64,000 nt of DNA from Massilia sp. Se16.2.3 (GTDB lineage Bacteria; Pseudomonadota; Gammaproteobacteria; Burkholderiales; Burkholderiaceae_D), in assembly GCF_014171595.1 (NCBI RefSeq), contig NZ_CP050451.1, forward strand, positions 1,674,001 to 1,738,000, in the 5' to 3' direction. The notes beneath the pieces were generated by a model. That model was not told where the DNA came from and ran no database searches. It saw nothing but the letters and a program-made list of their open reading frames with translations. Shown here piece by piece: positions 1 through 10,120 of the stretch. Made by a program: the position numbers and the translations under genes. Every line of letters starts with the position of its first letter. The stretch's first letter is position 1.

Positions 1-741
<741 letters not shown>

Positions 742-767
742 GCACGACAGCCTCGCAAGCTACAGCG

Positions 768-804
768 TGGGCAGGTGGACGGTGTCGAACCGTGCACCTG
801 CCCA
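768..804 (+). promoter_or_regulatory. Strong hairpin in the mreB-mreC spacer
   Basis: A perfect 10 bp inverted repeat (TGGGCAGGTG at 768-777 and CACCTGCCCA at 795-804) encloses a smaller GGT/ACC stem. There is no T-run after it, so it is not a classical intrinsic terminator. It could be a partial terminator, an RNA-stability element that raises mreB over mreC, or a processing site. This role is inferred from position only. Confidence 0.5.
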
Positions 805-843
805 TGTGCCCATCTAACGGGCCGTCCGTCATAATCGAAAGTC

Positions 844-2035
844 ATGGAATACAGTCCTCCGCCGCTATTCAAACAGGGCGCCCCCGCGCGGGTGAAGGTG
901 ACGGTGTTCGCGTTCGTGTCGCTCGCGCTGCTGCTGATCGATGCCCGCATGCACCTGCTCGGCACGGTACGCCAGGTCGCCGCCACCGTGCTCTACCCGC
1001 TGCAGATGGCCGCGCTGATGCCGCGCGATGCCATGTTCAGCATGGGCGATTACTTTTCCTCGATTTCCAGCCTGCAGAAGGAAGTGCGCGAGCTGAAGAA
1101 CCAGCAGGTCGCGCAGGCGCAGTCCATGCAGCTGGCCCAGCTCCAGATGGCGGAAAACGCCCACCTGCGGCGCCTGCTCGAGGCGCGCGAGCACCTGCCG
1201 GTGCAGTCGATCATGGGCGAGATCCTGTACGACGCGCGCGACCCGTCCACCCGCCGCATCGTGCTCGACCGCGGCACGCGCAACGGCGTGCAGCTCGGGC
1301 TGCCGGTGATCGACAATGCCGGCGTCATCGGCCAGGTCACCCGCGTATTCCCGTTCACCTCCGAAGTCACGCTGCTCACCGACCGCGACCAGGCCATTCC
1401 GGTGCAGGTGCTGCGCTCGGGCCTGCGCAGCATCGCCTATGGCCGCGGACGTTCCGGCCTGCTCGACCTGCGCTTCGTCGCGCCCGACGCCGATATCCGG
1501 TGGGCGACGTGATCGTCACCTCGGGCCTGGACGGCATGTATCCGGCCGGCCTGGCCGTGGCCAAGGTCGTGCAGGTCGAGAAAGTGGCGGCCGGTGCCTT
1601 CGGGCGCGTGACCTGCCAGCCGCTGGGCGGCGTCGACCGCAACCGCCAGCTCCTGATCGTGATGTCGCAGGCGGCACGCGCGGCGCGTCCGCAGGACCTG
1701 CCTGTGCCGCCGGCGCATGGCGCGGCGCGCCGCAACCTGCCGAAGATGGAGCCGGTACCGACACCACCGCTGGCGCCGGCGCCGCTGCCGGCGCAGGGTG
1801 CGCCGACGCAACCGGCGGCCGGCGTGCCCGCGGCGGTGCCCGCTGCCGCGCCAGCCACGGCGCCGACGACGGCACCGGCAGGTGCTGCGCCAGCGACGGC
1901 AATCGCCACGCCGGGCGCGAACACGGCGCCACGCACCGCCGCGCCGCGTGATGCGGCCCGCTTGAACGCCGCCCCCCCGCCGCGGCCACCACCCAGCCGG
2001 TCCAGCCGGCGCTGCGCAAGGAAGGCGCTCCATGA
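844..2035 (+). CDS. mreC: Rod shape-determining protein MreC (two apparent frameshifts)
   Basis: MreC is the periplasmic bitopic scaffold that links MreB to PBP2/RodA. The product starts with a short cytoplasmic end, one transmembrane helix at about residues 17-34, a coiled coil at about 70-115 and then the beta-barrel domain. The frame breaks near 1499-1504, where one G seems to be missing (read as R-W-A-T-stop instead of R-V-G-D-V-I-V-T), and continues in the next frame. It breaks again at the C-run 1972-1978; restoring one C gives a tail ending ALRKEGAP and a stop at 2033-2035 that overlaps the mreD ATG. The C-terminus is a Pro/Ala-rich tail. Both breaks look like base-calling deletions. 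Confidence 0.88.
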
Positions 2036-2550
2036 CCGGTAACCGTCCCCATTACATCCTGCTGCCGGTCAGCCCGCTGTTCATCGCGTTCAGCCTGACC
2101 TGCGCTTTCATGCTCAACCTGCTGCCCTGGGGCCGCTGGATCGGCGCGCCCGATTTCGTCGCGCTGGCGCTGATCTTCTGGGGCATCCACCAGCCGCGCA
2201 AGGTCGGCATCGGCGTCGCCTTCTGCATGGGCCTGCTGATGGACGTGCACGATGCGGCGCTGCTGGGCGAAAACGCGCTGGCCTATACGCTGCTGTCCTA
2301 TGTCGCCATCATGATCCACCGCCGCGTGCTGTGGTTCCCGGTGCTGACCCAGGCCATGCACGTGTTCCCGCTGCTGCTGCTGGCCCAGGCGATCCAGGCG
2401 CTGGTGCATTTCTTCGCCACCGGCCGCTTCGCCGGCTGGCTGCACTTCGTCGAGAGTGCCGTCGCCGTTGCCCTCTGGCCGCTCATCACCTGGCTGCTGC
2501 TGGCACCGCAGCGCCGCGCCGTCGACCGCGACCATACGCGCCCCATCTGA
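2032..2550 (+). CDS. mreD: Rod shape-determining protein MreD
   Basis: MreD is a small polytopic inner-membrane protein of the elongasome. The 172-residue product has the usual length and several hydrophobic helices, with the family-typical segments ALIFWGIHQPRKVGIG and LLMDVHDAALLGENALAY. Its ATG overlaps the restored mreC stop (ATGA), which implies translational coupling. mrdA begins 28 bases downstream. Nothing unusual is visible. Confidence 0.94.
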   Translation: MTGNRPHYILLPVSPLFIAFSLTCAFMLNLLPWGRWIGAPDFVALALIFWGIHQPRKVGIGVAFCMGLLMDVHDAALLGENALAYTLLSYVAIMIHRRVLWFPVLTQAMHVFPLLLLAQAIQALVHFFATGRFAGWLHFVESAVAVALWPLITWLLLAPQRRAVDRDHTRPI

Positions 2551-2578
2551 CCGTCGCAGTACATGATTGACGCAGTAA

Positions 2579-4701
2579 ATGACTGAAATAAAAGACAGCG
2601 ACCGCGAGATCCACCTGTTCCGCCTGCGCCTGACCGCGCTGGCGGTGCTGGTGTTCGTCTGCTTCGGCTGCCTGGTCGCACGATTTGTCTGGCTGCAGGT
2701 GATCCAGCACGACCAGTATGCCTCCCAGGCAGAGGACAACCGGATTGCCCTGGTGCCGATCGTGCCCAATCGCGGCCTGATCGTGGACCGCAACGGCGTC
2801 GTCCTGGCGCGCAACTACTCGGCCTACACGCTCGAGATCACGCCCTCGAAACTGCAGGCGAGCATGGACTCGGTGATCGACGAGCTGGCCAAGCTGGTCG
2901 CGATCGAAGCGAAGGACCGCAAGCGCTTCAAGCGCCTGCTGGAAGAATCGCGCAGCTTCGCCAGCGTGCCGCTGCGCACCCGCCTGACCGACGACGAAGT
3001 GGCGCGCTTCACCGCGCAGCGCTTCCGCTTCCCCGGCGTGGAGGTGCAGGCGCGCCTGTTCCGCCAGTACCCGCTGGGCGAGGTCGCCTCGCACGTGATC
3101 GGCTACATCGGCCGCATCAACCAGAAAGAGGCGGCCGCGCTCGAGGAGAGCGAAGACGCGGCCAACTACAACGGCACCGACTACATCGGCAAGGAAGGCC
3201 TCGAGAAGAAATACGAGAGCTACCTGCACGGCACTACCGGTTACGAGGAAGTCGAGCGCACCGCGGGCGGGCGGGCGATCCGGACGCTGTCGCGCCGTCC
3301 GCCGGTCCCGGGCAGCAACCTGATCCTGTCGATCGACATCGAGCTGCAAAAAGTGGTCGAGGAAGCCTTCGGCGACCAGCGCGGCGCGTTTGTCGCGATC
3401 GATCCGGCCACCGGCGACGTGCTGGCTTACGTGTCGCGGCCCGGTTTCGACCCGAACCTGTTCGTCGACGGCATCGACAGCCAGAGCTGGAACGAACTCA
3501 ATACCTCGCTCGACAAGCCGCTGATGAACCGCCCGCTGTCGGGCACCTATCCGCCCGGCTCGACCTTCAAGCCCTTCATGTCGCTGGCCGCGCTGGAGTA
3601 CGGCCTGCGCCGCCCGTCGGACGCGATCCGCGACCCCGGCTTTTTCGTCCTCGGCGGCCACCGCTTCAACGACGACAAGCCGGGCGGCCACGGCTACGTC
3701 GACATGTACCGCTCGATCGCCGAGTCCTGCGACACCTTCTATTACCAGCTCGGCAATGAGATGGGCATCGACCGGATTTCCAACTTCATGCGACCGTTCG
3801 GCTTTGGCGTGCCGACCGGGATCGACCTCGAACACGAGAAGATCGGCGTGCTGCCATCGAAAGAGTGGAAGGCCAATCGCTTCAAGCGCAACCGTGCGGC
3901 CCAGAAGTGGGTTGGCGGCGACACCATTTCGGTCTCGATCGGGCAGGGCTTCAACAACTACACCATCATCCAGCTGGCGCATGCGGTGGCCAACCTGGCC
4001 AATAACGGCGTGGTGATGCGGCCGCACCTGGTCAAGCTGATCGAGGACGGCGCCACGCGCCAGCGCACGCTGACGGTGCCGAAGGAAAGCCGGCGCATCG
4101 CGCTGAAACAGGAAAACATCGATTTCATCAAGCGTGCGATGGTGGGCGTGACCCAGGAAAACTATGGCACCGGCCACCGCGCCTTTGCCAACGCCGGCTA
4201 TATCTCGGCGGGCAAGACCGGTACCGCCCAGGTGATCGGCCTGAAGGGCGGCAAGTACAACGCCCACGCGATTGACGAGCGCCACCGCGACAACGCGCTG
4301 TACACGGCGTTCGCGCCGGCCGACAAGCCGACCATCGCCATCGCGCTGGTAGTCGAGAACGCGGGCTTCGGTGCCGCCTCGGCCGCGCCGATCGCGCGCA
4401 AGGCGCTCGACTACTACCTGCTCGGCAAGCGCCCGCCGCCGCCGAAGCCGGCCGAGGAGGGGGCGCCTGGCGCCAAGCCGGGCACGGTGCAAGCCGGGGC
4501 GAAGCCGGCGCCCGCTACGGCGCCCGGTACGGCGCCTGCGCTGGTGCCGACGGCCGCTTCCGCTACGCCACGCGGCACGCCTGTCACGACCGCGGCCGCC
4601 CCACAGCCGGCGCCGGCACGGAAGGCGCCGGCCCCCGCCACGCTGCCGGCCGCCGTTCCCGCCCGCCGCCGCCGCGCGCCGCAGTACCCGACAAGGAGTA
4701 A
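2579..4701 (+). CDS. mrdA: Penicillin-binding protein 2, MrdA (C-terminus uncertain)
   Basis: PBP2 is the class B transpeptidase that cross-links peptidoglycan during elongation with RodA. A transmembrane anchor lies at about residues 18-40, followed by the pedestal domain and the transpeptidase domain with SxxK (Ser328 in GSTFKP), the SCD form of SxN in AESCDTFYY, and KTG at Lys546. After about residue 620 comes a Pro/Ala-rich tail of some 80 residues. As written, the frame has no stop and runs into rodA, giving a 1080-codon ORF. A one-base deletion in the tail would explain this: in the neighbouring frame the tail reads AAVPDKE and stops at 4699-4701, four bases before the rodA ATG. I therefore end the gene there. 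Confidence 0.88.
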
Positions 4702-4705
4702 GCAG

Positions 4706-5821
4706 ATGGCCTATTACCCGGAACGGCGCTCCCTCAGCCGCCGGCTCAAGCCCTATTTCACGGTGTTCGACTGGCCGCTGGCGATCGTGCTGTTCATGCT
4801 GCTCACGACCAGCATGATCACGATGTCCTCGGCCGGCCTCGAGTTCCCGGGCCGCGTCGAATCGCAGATGCGCAATTTCGTGCTCGCCTTCGTCGTCATG
4901 TGGCTGGCCGCCCTGGTGCCGCCGCAAACGCTGATGCGCCTGGCCGTGCCGATCTATACCTTCGGGGTGACGCTGCTGGTGGCGGTCGCCGTGTTCGGCA
5001 TCATCAAGAAGGGTGCGCGCCGCTGGCTGCACGTGGGTGTCGACATCCAGCCTTCCGAAATCATGAAGATCGCCACGCCCCTGATGCTGGCCTGGTATTT
5101 CCAGCAACGCGCCCGGGTCGGCAACTGGAAGTCGTTCGCGGTCGCGGCGGTGCTGCTGGCGATTCCGTTCGGGCTGATCGCCAAGCAGCCCGATCTCGGC
5201 ACCGCGCTGCTGGTCGGCGCTTCCGGCTTCTACGTGATCTTCCTGGCCGGCCTGTCGTGGAAAGTGCTGATCGCCCTTGCCGTGGGCGCCGCGGCCAGCA
5301 TGCCGATTGCCTGGTCGATGCTGCACGACTACCAGCGCGAACGCGTCATGACCCTGATCGACCCGACTTCCGATCCGCTGGGCAAGGGCTTCCACATCAT
5401 CCAGTCGACCATCGCGATCGGTTCGGGCGGTATCACCGGCAAGGGCTATGCCCAGGGCACCCAGGGCCAGCTCGAATTCGTTCCCGAACAAACCACGGAC
5501 TTCCTGTTCTCGGTGTATTCCGAAGAATTTGGGCTGGTCGGCAACCTATTTCTTTTGGTAATCTATCTCTTGCTGATCGGCCGCGGCATGATGATCGCCG
5601 CGAATGCCCCGAATCTGTTCTCGCGGCTGCTGGCCGGCGCGATCACGATGATCTTCTTTACCTATGCGTTCGTCAACATGGGCATGGTGAGCGGGATCCT
5701 GCCGGTGGTCGGCGTTCCGCTGCCGTTCATGAGCTATGGCGGCACCGCGTTCATCACGCTGGGCCTGGGCGCTGGCATATTGATGAGTATTCAACGGCAC
5801 CGGAAACTGGTGCAAACGTGA
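4706..5821 (+). CDS. rodA: Peptidoglycan glycosyltransferase RodA
   Basis: RodA is the SEDS-family glycosyltransferase that polymerises lipid II and works as a pair with PBP2. The 371-residue product has about ten transmembrane helices and SEDS signatures such as KKGARRWLHVGVDIQPSE, AKQPDLGTALLVG, QGQLEFVPEQTTDFLFSV and LPFMSYGGTAF. The start is ATG 4706 because AAGGAG sits just upstream and a stop in the adjacent frame ends mrdA at 4701. The frame is open upstream into mrdA, so a genuine PBP2-RodA fusion cannot be excluded from sequence alone, although it is unlikely. Confidence 0.93.
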   Translation: MAYYPERRSLSRRLKPYFTVFDWPLAIVLFMLLTTSMITMSSAGLEFPGRVESQMRNFVLAFVVMWLAALVPPQTLMRLAVPIYTFGVTLLVAVAVFGIIKKGARRWLHVGVDIQPSEIMKIATPLMLAWYFQQRARVGNWKSFAVAAVLLAIPFGLIAKQPDLGTALLVGASGFYVIFLAGLSWKVLIALAVGAAASMPIAWSMLHDYQRERVMTLIDPTSDPLGKGFHIIQSTIAIGSGGITGKGYAQGTQGQLEFVPEQTTDFLFSVYSEEFGLVGNLFLLVIYLLLIGRGMMIAANAPNLFSRLLAGAITMIFFTYAFVNMGMVSGILPVVGVPLPFMSYGGTAFITLGLGAGILMSIQRHRKLVQT

Positions 5822-5834
5822 TGGAGGAGGCGCG

Positions 5835-6860
5835 ATGACCGCTTCGAGACATCTCCCAGCGGTCATTGTCCTCGCGGCCTTGTTGGCCGGATGCGGCACC
5901 ACTGGCAGCCAGAAGGGCACGGCACAGAAAGCCGGCGCCGGCCGGGGTGCGGCGAAGCTGCCGGCGGCCGGTTCCGGCCGCGGCGGCTATTACCGGGACG
6001 ACGGCCCGGGCCGCAACATCCCGCCGGGGCTGGAACTGGTGCCCGACGCCGTCGTCAAGGCCGAACCCTATGCCAAATGGGCGAACCGGCCCTACGAAGT
6101 ATTCGGCCAGACCTATACCCCCATCCTCAACGAGGAAGCCTTTGTCCAGCGCGGCGTGGCCAGTTGGTACGGCGTCAAGTTCCATGGCCAGCGCACCTCC
6201 TCGGGCGAACCCTACGACATGTACGCGATGACGGCGGCGCACCCGACGCTGCCGATCCCTTCGTATGTGCGCGTCACCAATGTGGCCACCGGCAAGTCTG
6301 TGGTGGTGCGCGTCAACGACCGCGGGCCCTTCCATGCCAGCCGCGTCATCGACGTTTCGTACACGGCGGCGCTGAAACTGGGCCTGCTGGGCAGGGGCAG
6401 CCATGAAGTCACGGTCGAACGCCTGTTCGCCGGCGATGTTCCGCGCTTCGCCGGCGCCGGCAGGCCCGCGCCTGCAAAAGCGCAACCTGCGCCGCCGGAA
6501 ATCGCCGCGCTGATGCTGGAAGACCGCGTGCAGTCCGACAGCGCCGCCGTCGCGCAAGCCTTGCCGGTGCCGCTCAAGCCGGCAACCGACAGCGCCGCGA
6601 CCGAAGAGGGCGCGCCCAGTGGCGGCTTCTACCTGCAGCTCGGCGCCTACAGCCGCGCCGACACGGCCCGGGACAAAGCCAGGCAAATGAGCCGCCAGCT
6701 GGCCGATGCCGGCGTTCCCATCGCCGGCCTGGAGGTGGCGCCGGCCGGCAGCGTGCACCGCCTGTACGGCGGACCTTTCGGCTCGCGCGAGCAGGCACAG
6801 GAAGCGGCGCGGGCGCTGCCGTCGGAATGGGGTTTGAAGCCGATTGTGGTGAAGCGCTAG
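5835..6860 (+). CDS. rlpA: Septal ring lytic transglycosylase / lipoprotein RlpA
   Basis: RlpA is an outer-membrane lipoprotein that cleaves naked glycan strands and binds denuded septal peptidoglycan. The signal peptide ends in the lipobox LAGC with Cys20. The double-psi beta-barrel domain is at about residues 105-195 (GVASWYGVKFHGQRTSSGEP, RVNDRGPFHASRVIDVS). A Pro/Ala linker leads to a C-terminal SPOR domain at about 257-341 (GGFYLQLGAYSR, YGGPFGSREQAQ). GGAGG lies 7 bases before the ATG. It closes the mre-mrd operon, 13 bases after rodA. Confidence 0.95.
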   Translation: MTASRHLPAVIVLAALLAGCGTTGSQKGTAQKAGAGRGAAKLPAAGSGRGGYYRDDGPGRNIPPGLELVPDAVVKAEPYAKWANRPYEVFGQTYTPILNEEAFVQRGVASWYGVKFHGQRTSSGEPYDMYAMTAAHPTLPIPSYVRVTNVATGKSVVVRVNDRGPFHASRVIDVSYTAALKLGLLGRGSHEVTVERLFAGDVPRFAGAGRPAPAKAQPAPPEIAALMLEDRVQSDSAAVAQALPVPLKPATDSAATEEGAPSGGFYLQLGAYSRADTARDKARQMSRQLADAGVPIAGLEVAPAGSVHRLYGGPFGSREQAQEAARALPSEWGLKPIVVKR

Positions 6861-6917
6861 GCTGCTTGGCATGCAAATGGCCTTGCTGGCGATGACCGGG
6901 CGCGGCCCGTGCAAGCG

Positions 6918-6982
6918 CGTGGAGTCAGGACTCCACCCTGCGAAACAGCAGTACACGCAGGGTGGAGTCCCGACTCCACGCG
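6918..6982. repeat. Paired REP-like hairpins
   Basis: Two short hairpins lie in opposite orientation: GTGGAGTC-AG-GACTCCAC near 6919-6936 and GTGGAGTC-CC-GACTCCAC near 6963-6980. Flanking CCCTGCG and CGCAGGG extend the symmetry so that the whole block can fold on itself. It sits between the convergent ends of rlpA and the SPOR gene and may act as a bidirectional transcription or mRNA-end element. It resembles the hairpins at 29675, 44083 and 61615-61899. Confidence 0.7.
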
Positions 6983-7066
6983 GGCCGAATTGTGATCAGC
7001 CTGGACGTCAAACCCGACAGGCACGCCCCGATCGTCCGGATCGCGGCTGCCAACGCTAGCAGGTAC

Positions 7067-7805
7067 TCACTTGCAGATATGCAGCACCGCAGCCGGCATG
7101 TTGCGGCCGGCTTCGACGATGCTCGCACGGATGCCGGTATCGATACCGCGGAAGCGGTAGGCGAAGCGCTGGGTTTGCGGCCCGCGCGGGAGGATGCGCA
7201 CGCCCTGGACGCCTTTTTTCGCCAGGTTCGCCACTTCCGCATGTGCGGCCGCGTCCGATTTGAAGACGCCCAGCGAGATCGCCCATTTCATCGGCGAATC
7301 GCCCTGGACCACGAAGAAGCTCGTCACGCCCTGCTCCTGCAGCTGGGCGACGCGGCGGTCGGCGGCTTCCTTGCTGCCCTGGGATGGCAGGTAGACCATG
7401 TAGCTCGTCACTTCCTGGAAGGGCACCGTCAGGCGGGTCTGGCGCGTGCCGAGGTCCAGCGGCGCCAGGCGCGTCTCGAAGCGGCGCGCGTCGCCGGCGG
7501 CAAAGGCGTCGGTCTCGACGCAGGCGACCGGCGTGCCGGAAGGCGCCGCCGGGGCGGCAGCCAGGGGGCGCATCCGGCGCCTGTTCCGGCTCCTCGTCCT
7601 TGTCATCGGGGACGGGCGGTTCCGCGGTGTCGGCCGCAGCCTGCGCCTGGGCGCCGCTCAGCAGCACCAGGCGGTTGGCGGCCAGCTGGTTGCGCAGGCG
7701 CGCCGGCTCGCGCACTTCGGCGTCCACACTGCCGAGCAGCCCGCGGCCCAGTGCGAACAGCACCACGTTGGCGCACAGCAAAGCCCAGAAAACGAATCTC
7801 AACAA
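7067..7805 (-). CDS. SPOR domain-containing membrane protein (frameshifted)
   Basis: The product begins with a hydrophobic helix (LRFVFWALLCANVVLFALG), has an acidic/Pro-rich linker, and ends in a SPOR-like domain (TSYMVYLPSQGSKEAADRRVAQLQEQG, SLGVFKSDAAAHAEVANL). SPOR domains bind septal peptidoglycan lacking stem peptides. The frame changes at the G-run 7564-7568, where removing one base joins ...EQAPDAP to LAAAPAAPSGTPVAC. The start is a TTG at 7805 or 7802, chosen because GGAGGA lies 6-9 bases upstream, overlapping the end of coaX. It is the last gene of the argS-to-coaX cluster. The exact cellular role is unknown. Confidence 0.8.
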
Positions 7806-7808
7806 AAC

Positions 7809-8567
7809 CTATCCTCCGTATGCGGACTCGGACCGCACCACCGCGTGCAGGCCCACCAGCACGATATTATCGACCATCCTGTGCTCCACCTTGAGGGCGG
7901 GAGCGATATACGGGGCCGCGCCCCCCGACAGCACGCAGGATGCCGCGTCCTGGCCGCCGTGTGCCGCCAGCGCGCGCTCGATCGCCCCGACCTGGGCCGA
8001 CAGGCAGCCCGAGACGATGGCGTCGTTCGTATTGTCGGCGAACAGCGGTGGCGGCGTCGCACCGGGGGGGTCGCCTGCGGCAGCTGGGCGGTATTCCTCG
8101 CCAGCGCGCCGGCCATCAATGCCAGTCCCGGCAGGATCATGCCGCCGATGAAGCGGCCCTCGGCGCTGACCGCGTCGACCGTGGTCGCGGTGCCGCAGGT
8201 AGCCACCACCAGCGGCCGGCCAGGGGACCAGCGCGCGCGCGCGCCGATGGCCGCGGCGAAACGGTCGCAGCCGAGGCGCTCCGGTTCGCGGTAGCCGTTT
8301 TCCACTCCGGCGCGGCGTGCGTTCGATGCGAACCACTCGGTGTCGACCGTGCCGAGCAGCTGCGCCAGGCGTGCGCGCAGCGCGGCGCCGGCCACGTTCG
8401 ACACCAGCGCACGCGTGGTGCCGCGCGCCTGCCAGCTGCTTGCCACCGCGTCCAGGTCGGCATGCAGGGGCCGCGCCCTGTTCGATCCAGTCGCCAAAGG
8501 GGGGCGCGCCGGGTGCGGCCAGTGCCCATTTCACCCGGGTATTGCCGGCGTCGATCAGCAGCAGCAT
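7809..8567 (-). CDS. coaX: Type III pantothenate kinase (two apparent frameshifts)
   Basis: CoaX phosphorylates pantothenate, the first step of coenzyme A synthesis; it uses a monovalent cation and is not inhibited by CoA. Family motifs are visible: DAGNTRVKWALA at the N-terminus, CGTATTVDAV in the middle and GGMILPGLALM. The frame shifts at the G-run 8467-8470 (one extra base) and returns at the G-run 8064-8070 (one base missing), so only the middle third is displaced. The ATG overlaps the birA stop (TGATG), and the gene ends just before the SPOR gene. The pair of opposite indels in homopolymers suggests sequence error in an intact gene. Confidence 0.88.
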   Translation of the reverse strand: MLLLIDAGNTRVKWALAAPGAPPFGDWIEQGAAPACRPGRGGKQLAGARHHACAGVERGRRRAARTPGAAARHGRHRVVRIERTPRRSGKRLPRTGAPRLRPFRRGHRRARALVPWPAAGGGYLRHRDHGRRGQRRGPLHRRHDPAGTGIDGRRAGEEYRPAAAGDPPGATPPPLFADNTNDAIVSGCLSAQVGAIERALAAHGGQDAASCVLSGGAAPYIAPALKVEHRMVDNIVLVGLHAVVRSESAYGG

Positions 8568-9332
8568 CAGGCGCCCTTCACGCGCAGCGACACGTCGCCC
8601 GCCAGCACGGCGCTGCGCCCCGCCGCGCTGTCGAGCAGCAGGCGCCCGGCCTCGTCGACCCCGGCAGCTATACCCTCCTGCATCACGGCGCCGCCATCGA
8701 GGATGGTCACCAGCTCGCCCTGCCGGGCATGGCGCAGGTTCCAGCGCGCGCAAAGGCGGCGAAACCGGCCGCCTCGAACTCGCGCAGGTTCGAGGCCAGG
8801 CCGTCGAGCAGGGCGGCGAGCAGCGTGGAGCGGTCCATTTGCGCCAGCCAGGGCAGCGAGGCAGTCGGGCGGCCGATGCGCGCTTCCAGCTCGTCCGGCA
8901 TCAGGAGGTTCAGGCCGATACCGATCACGGCCCGGTACCGCCCCGGGGTGCGGCTTGCGTCTCGATCAGGATGCCGGCCAGCTTGTCGCCGTCGCGCAGC
9001 ACGTCGTTCGGCCACTTCAGCTGCACCTGCACGCCAAGGCGTTCGAGCGTTTCGGCCAGCGCCACGCCGACTGCCAGCGGCAGGCCGGCCAGGCGCGGCA
9101 AGCCGCCCGCACAATGCCAGGCCAGCGAGAAGGTGAGCGAGCCTTCGTTTGAAGACAACCAGCTGCGCCCGGCCCGGCCACGGCCGGCGGTCTGGTGGCG
9201 TGCCACCAGCAGCAGCGGTCCGCTCAAGCTTGCCGCGCGGGCCAGCAGGTCGGCATTGGTGGAGCCGGTTTCCTCGACCACCTCGACCGCGACGCCTGAA
9301 ACCGATCGGGCCGCGATGTCGGCTGCGTTCAT
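8567..9332 (-). CDS. birA: Biotin--[acetyl-CoA-carboxylase] ligase (two apparent frameshifts)
   Basis: This ligase makes biotinyl-AMP and transfers biotin to the carrier domain of acetyl-CoA carboxylase. Motifs are ETGSTNADLL, the biotinyl-AMP loop TAGRGRAGRSW and LKWPNDVL. It starts directly with the catalytic domain, so it lacks the DNA-binding helix-turn-helix of the E. coli repressor form. Single-base losses near 8941-8948 (GRGRYRAVIG restored) and 8742-8750 (FARRWNLRHARQGELV restored) split it into three frames, with the C-terminal domain ending VSLRVKGA. Its ATG overlaps the restored stop of the SDR gene and its stop overlaps the coaX start. Confidence 0.88.
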
Positions 9333-10118
9333 GCGGCCCCCCCTTGCGGCGCTTGGTCGGCGCGCGCGAGAACAGCGCATCGAAGACGCGGTTCGGCAGG
9401 GCGCGCAGCAAGGCGGCGACGGCGCCCATCTGCCACGGCAGGACGCGGTAGCTGTCGCCGCGCGCGATGGCACGGACTGCTGCGGCCGCGAAGCGCTCGG
9501 CCGGCATCAGGAAAGGCATGGGGAAGGGGTTGTTGCTGGTCATGGGGGTCGCGATATAGCCGGGCGCGATGGTGACGACGCGGATGCCCGAGCGTTTCAG
9601 CTCGAGGCGCAGCGACTCGCAATAGGCATGTACCGCCGCTTTCGACGCACAGTAGGCGCCCGCGCCGCGCATGCCGCGTACCCCGGCGACGCTGCCGATC
9701 GCCACCAGCCGACGCCGGCCCCCTGCTCGCGCATGGCCGGGATAAAGGGGGCGAAGGTGGCGACCGTGGCGGTGACGTTGGTGGCGAACACCGCCTCGAA
9801 GACCGGCAAGTCCTCGGGACGTTCAGTCAGCGTGCCATGCGAAATGCCGGCGCAGGCGATGACGATGTCGGCGCCGTTCATCTCCGCCAGGAAGTCGGCA
9901 CCGGCGGCCGCCAGCGCCGCATGGTCGCAGACATCGACCGCATAGGTGCGGTGGCGTTCCGGATGGGGGAGGGTGGCGACCAGCGCAGCGAGGGCATCGC
10001 CGCGCCGGGCCAGCAGGCCGAGCGTGGCGCCGCGCGCCGCGTACTCGCGCGCCAGCGCCGCGCCGATGCCGCTGGAGGCGCCGGTGATGAAGACGCGCTC
10101 GGCGGTCCCGGCGTCCAT
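9329..10118 (-). CDS. SDR family NAD(P)-dependent oxidoreductase (two apparent frameshifts)
   Basis: This is a classical short-chain dehydrogenase with the cofactor motif TGASSGIG at about residues 13-20, the ACAG motif near 90 and the catalytic YCASK. Substrate is not predictable. The frame breaks around 9708-9718, where one missing base separates PAMREQGAG from LVAIGSVAG, and again at the C-run 9337-9343, where one added base creates the end RRKGGAA and a stop overlapping the birA ATG. The start follows the dsbA stop by two bases, so the genes are co-transcribed with dsbA, birA and coaX. Confidence 0.87.
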
Positions 10119-10120
10119 GC

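Noticed and set aside
2486..5491. 1001-residue minus-strand ORF opposite mrdA-rodA
   Set aside because: Its His/Arg/Asp/Gly-rich composition is the antisense shadow of GC-rich codons; the plus strand carries clear PBP2 and RodA motifs.
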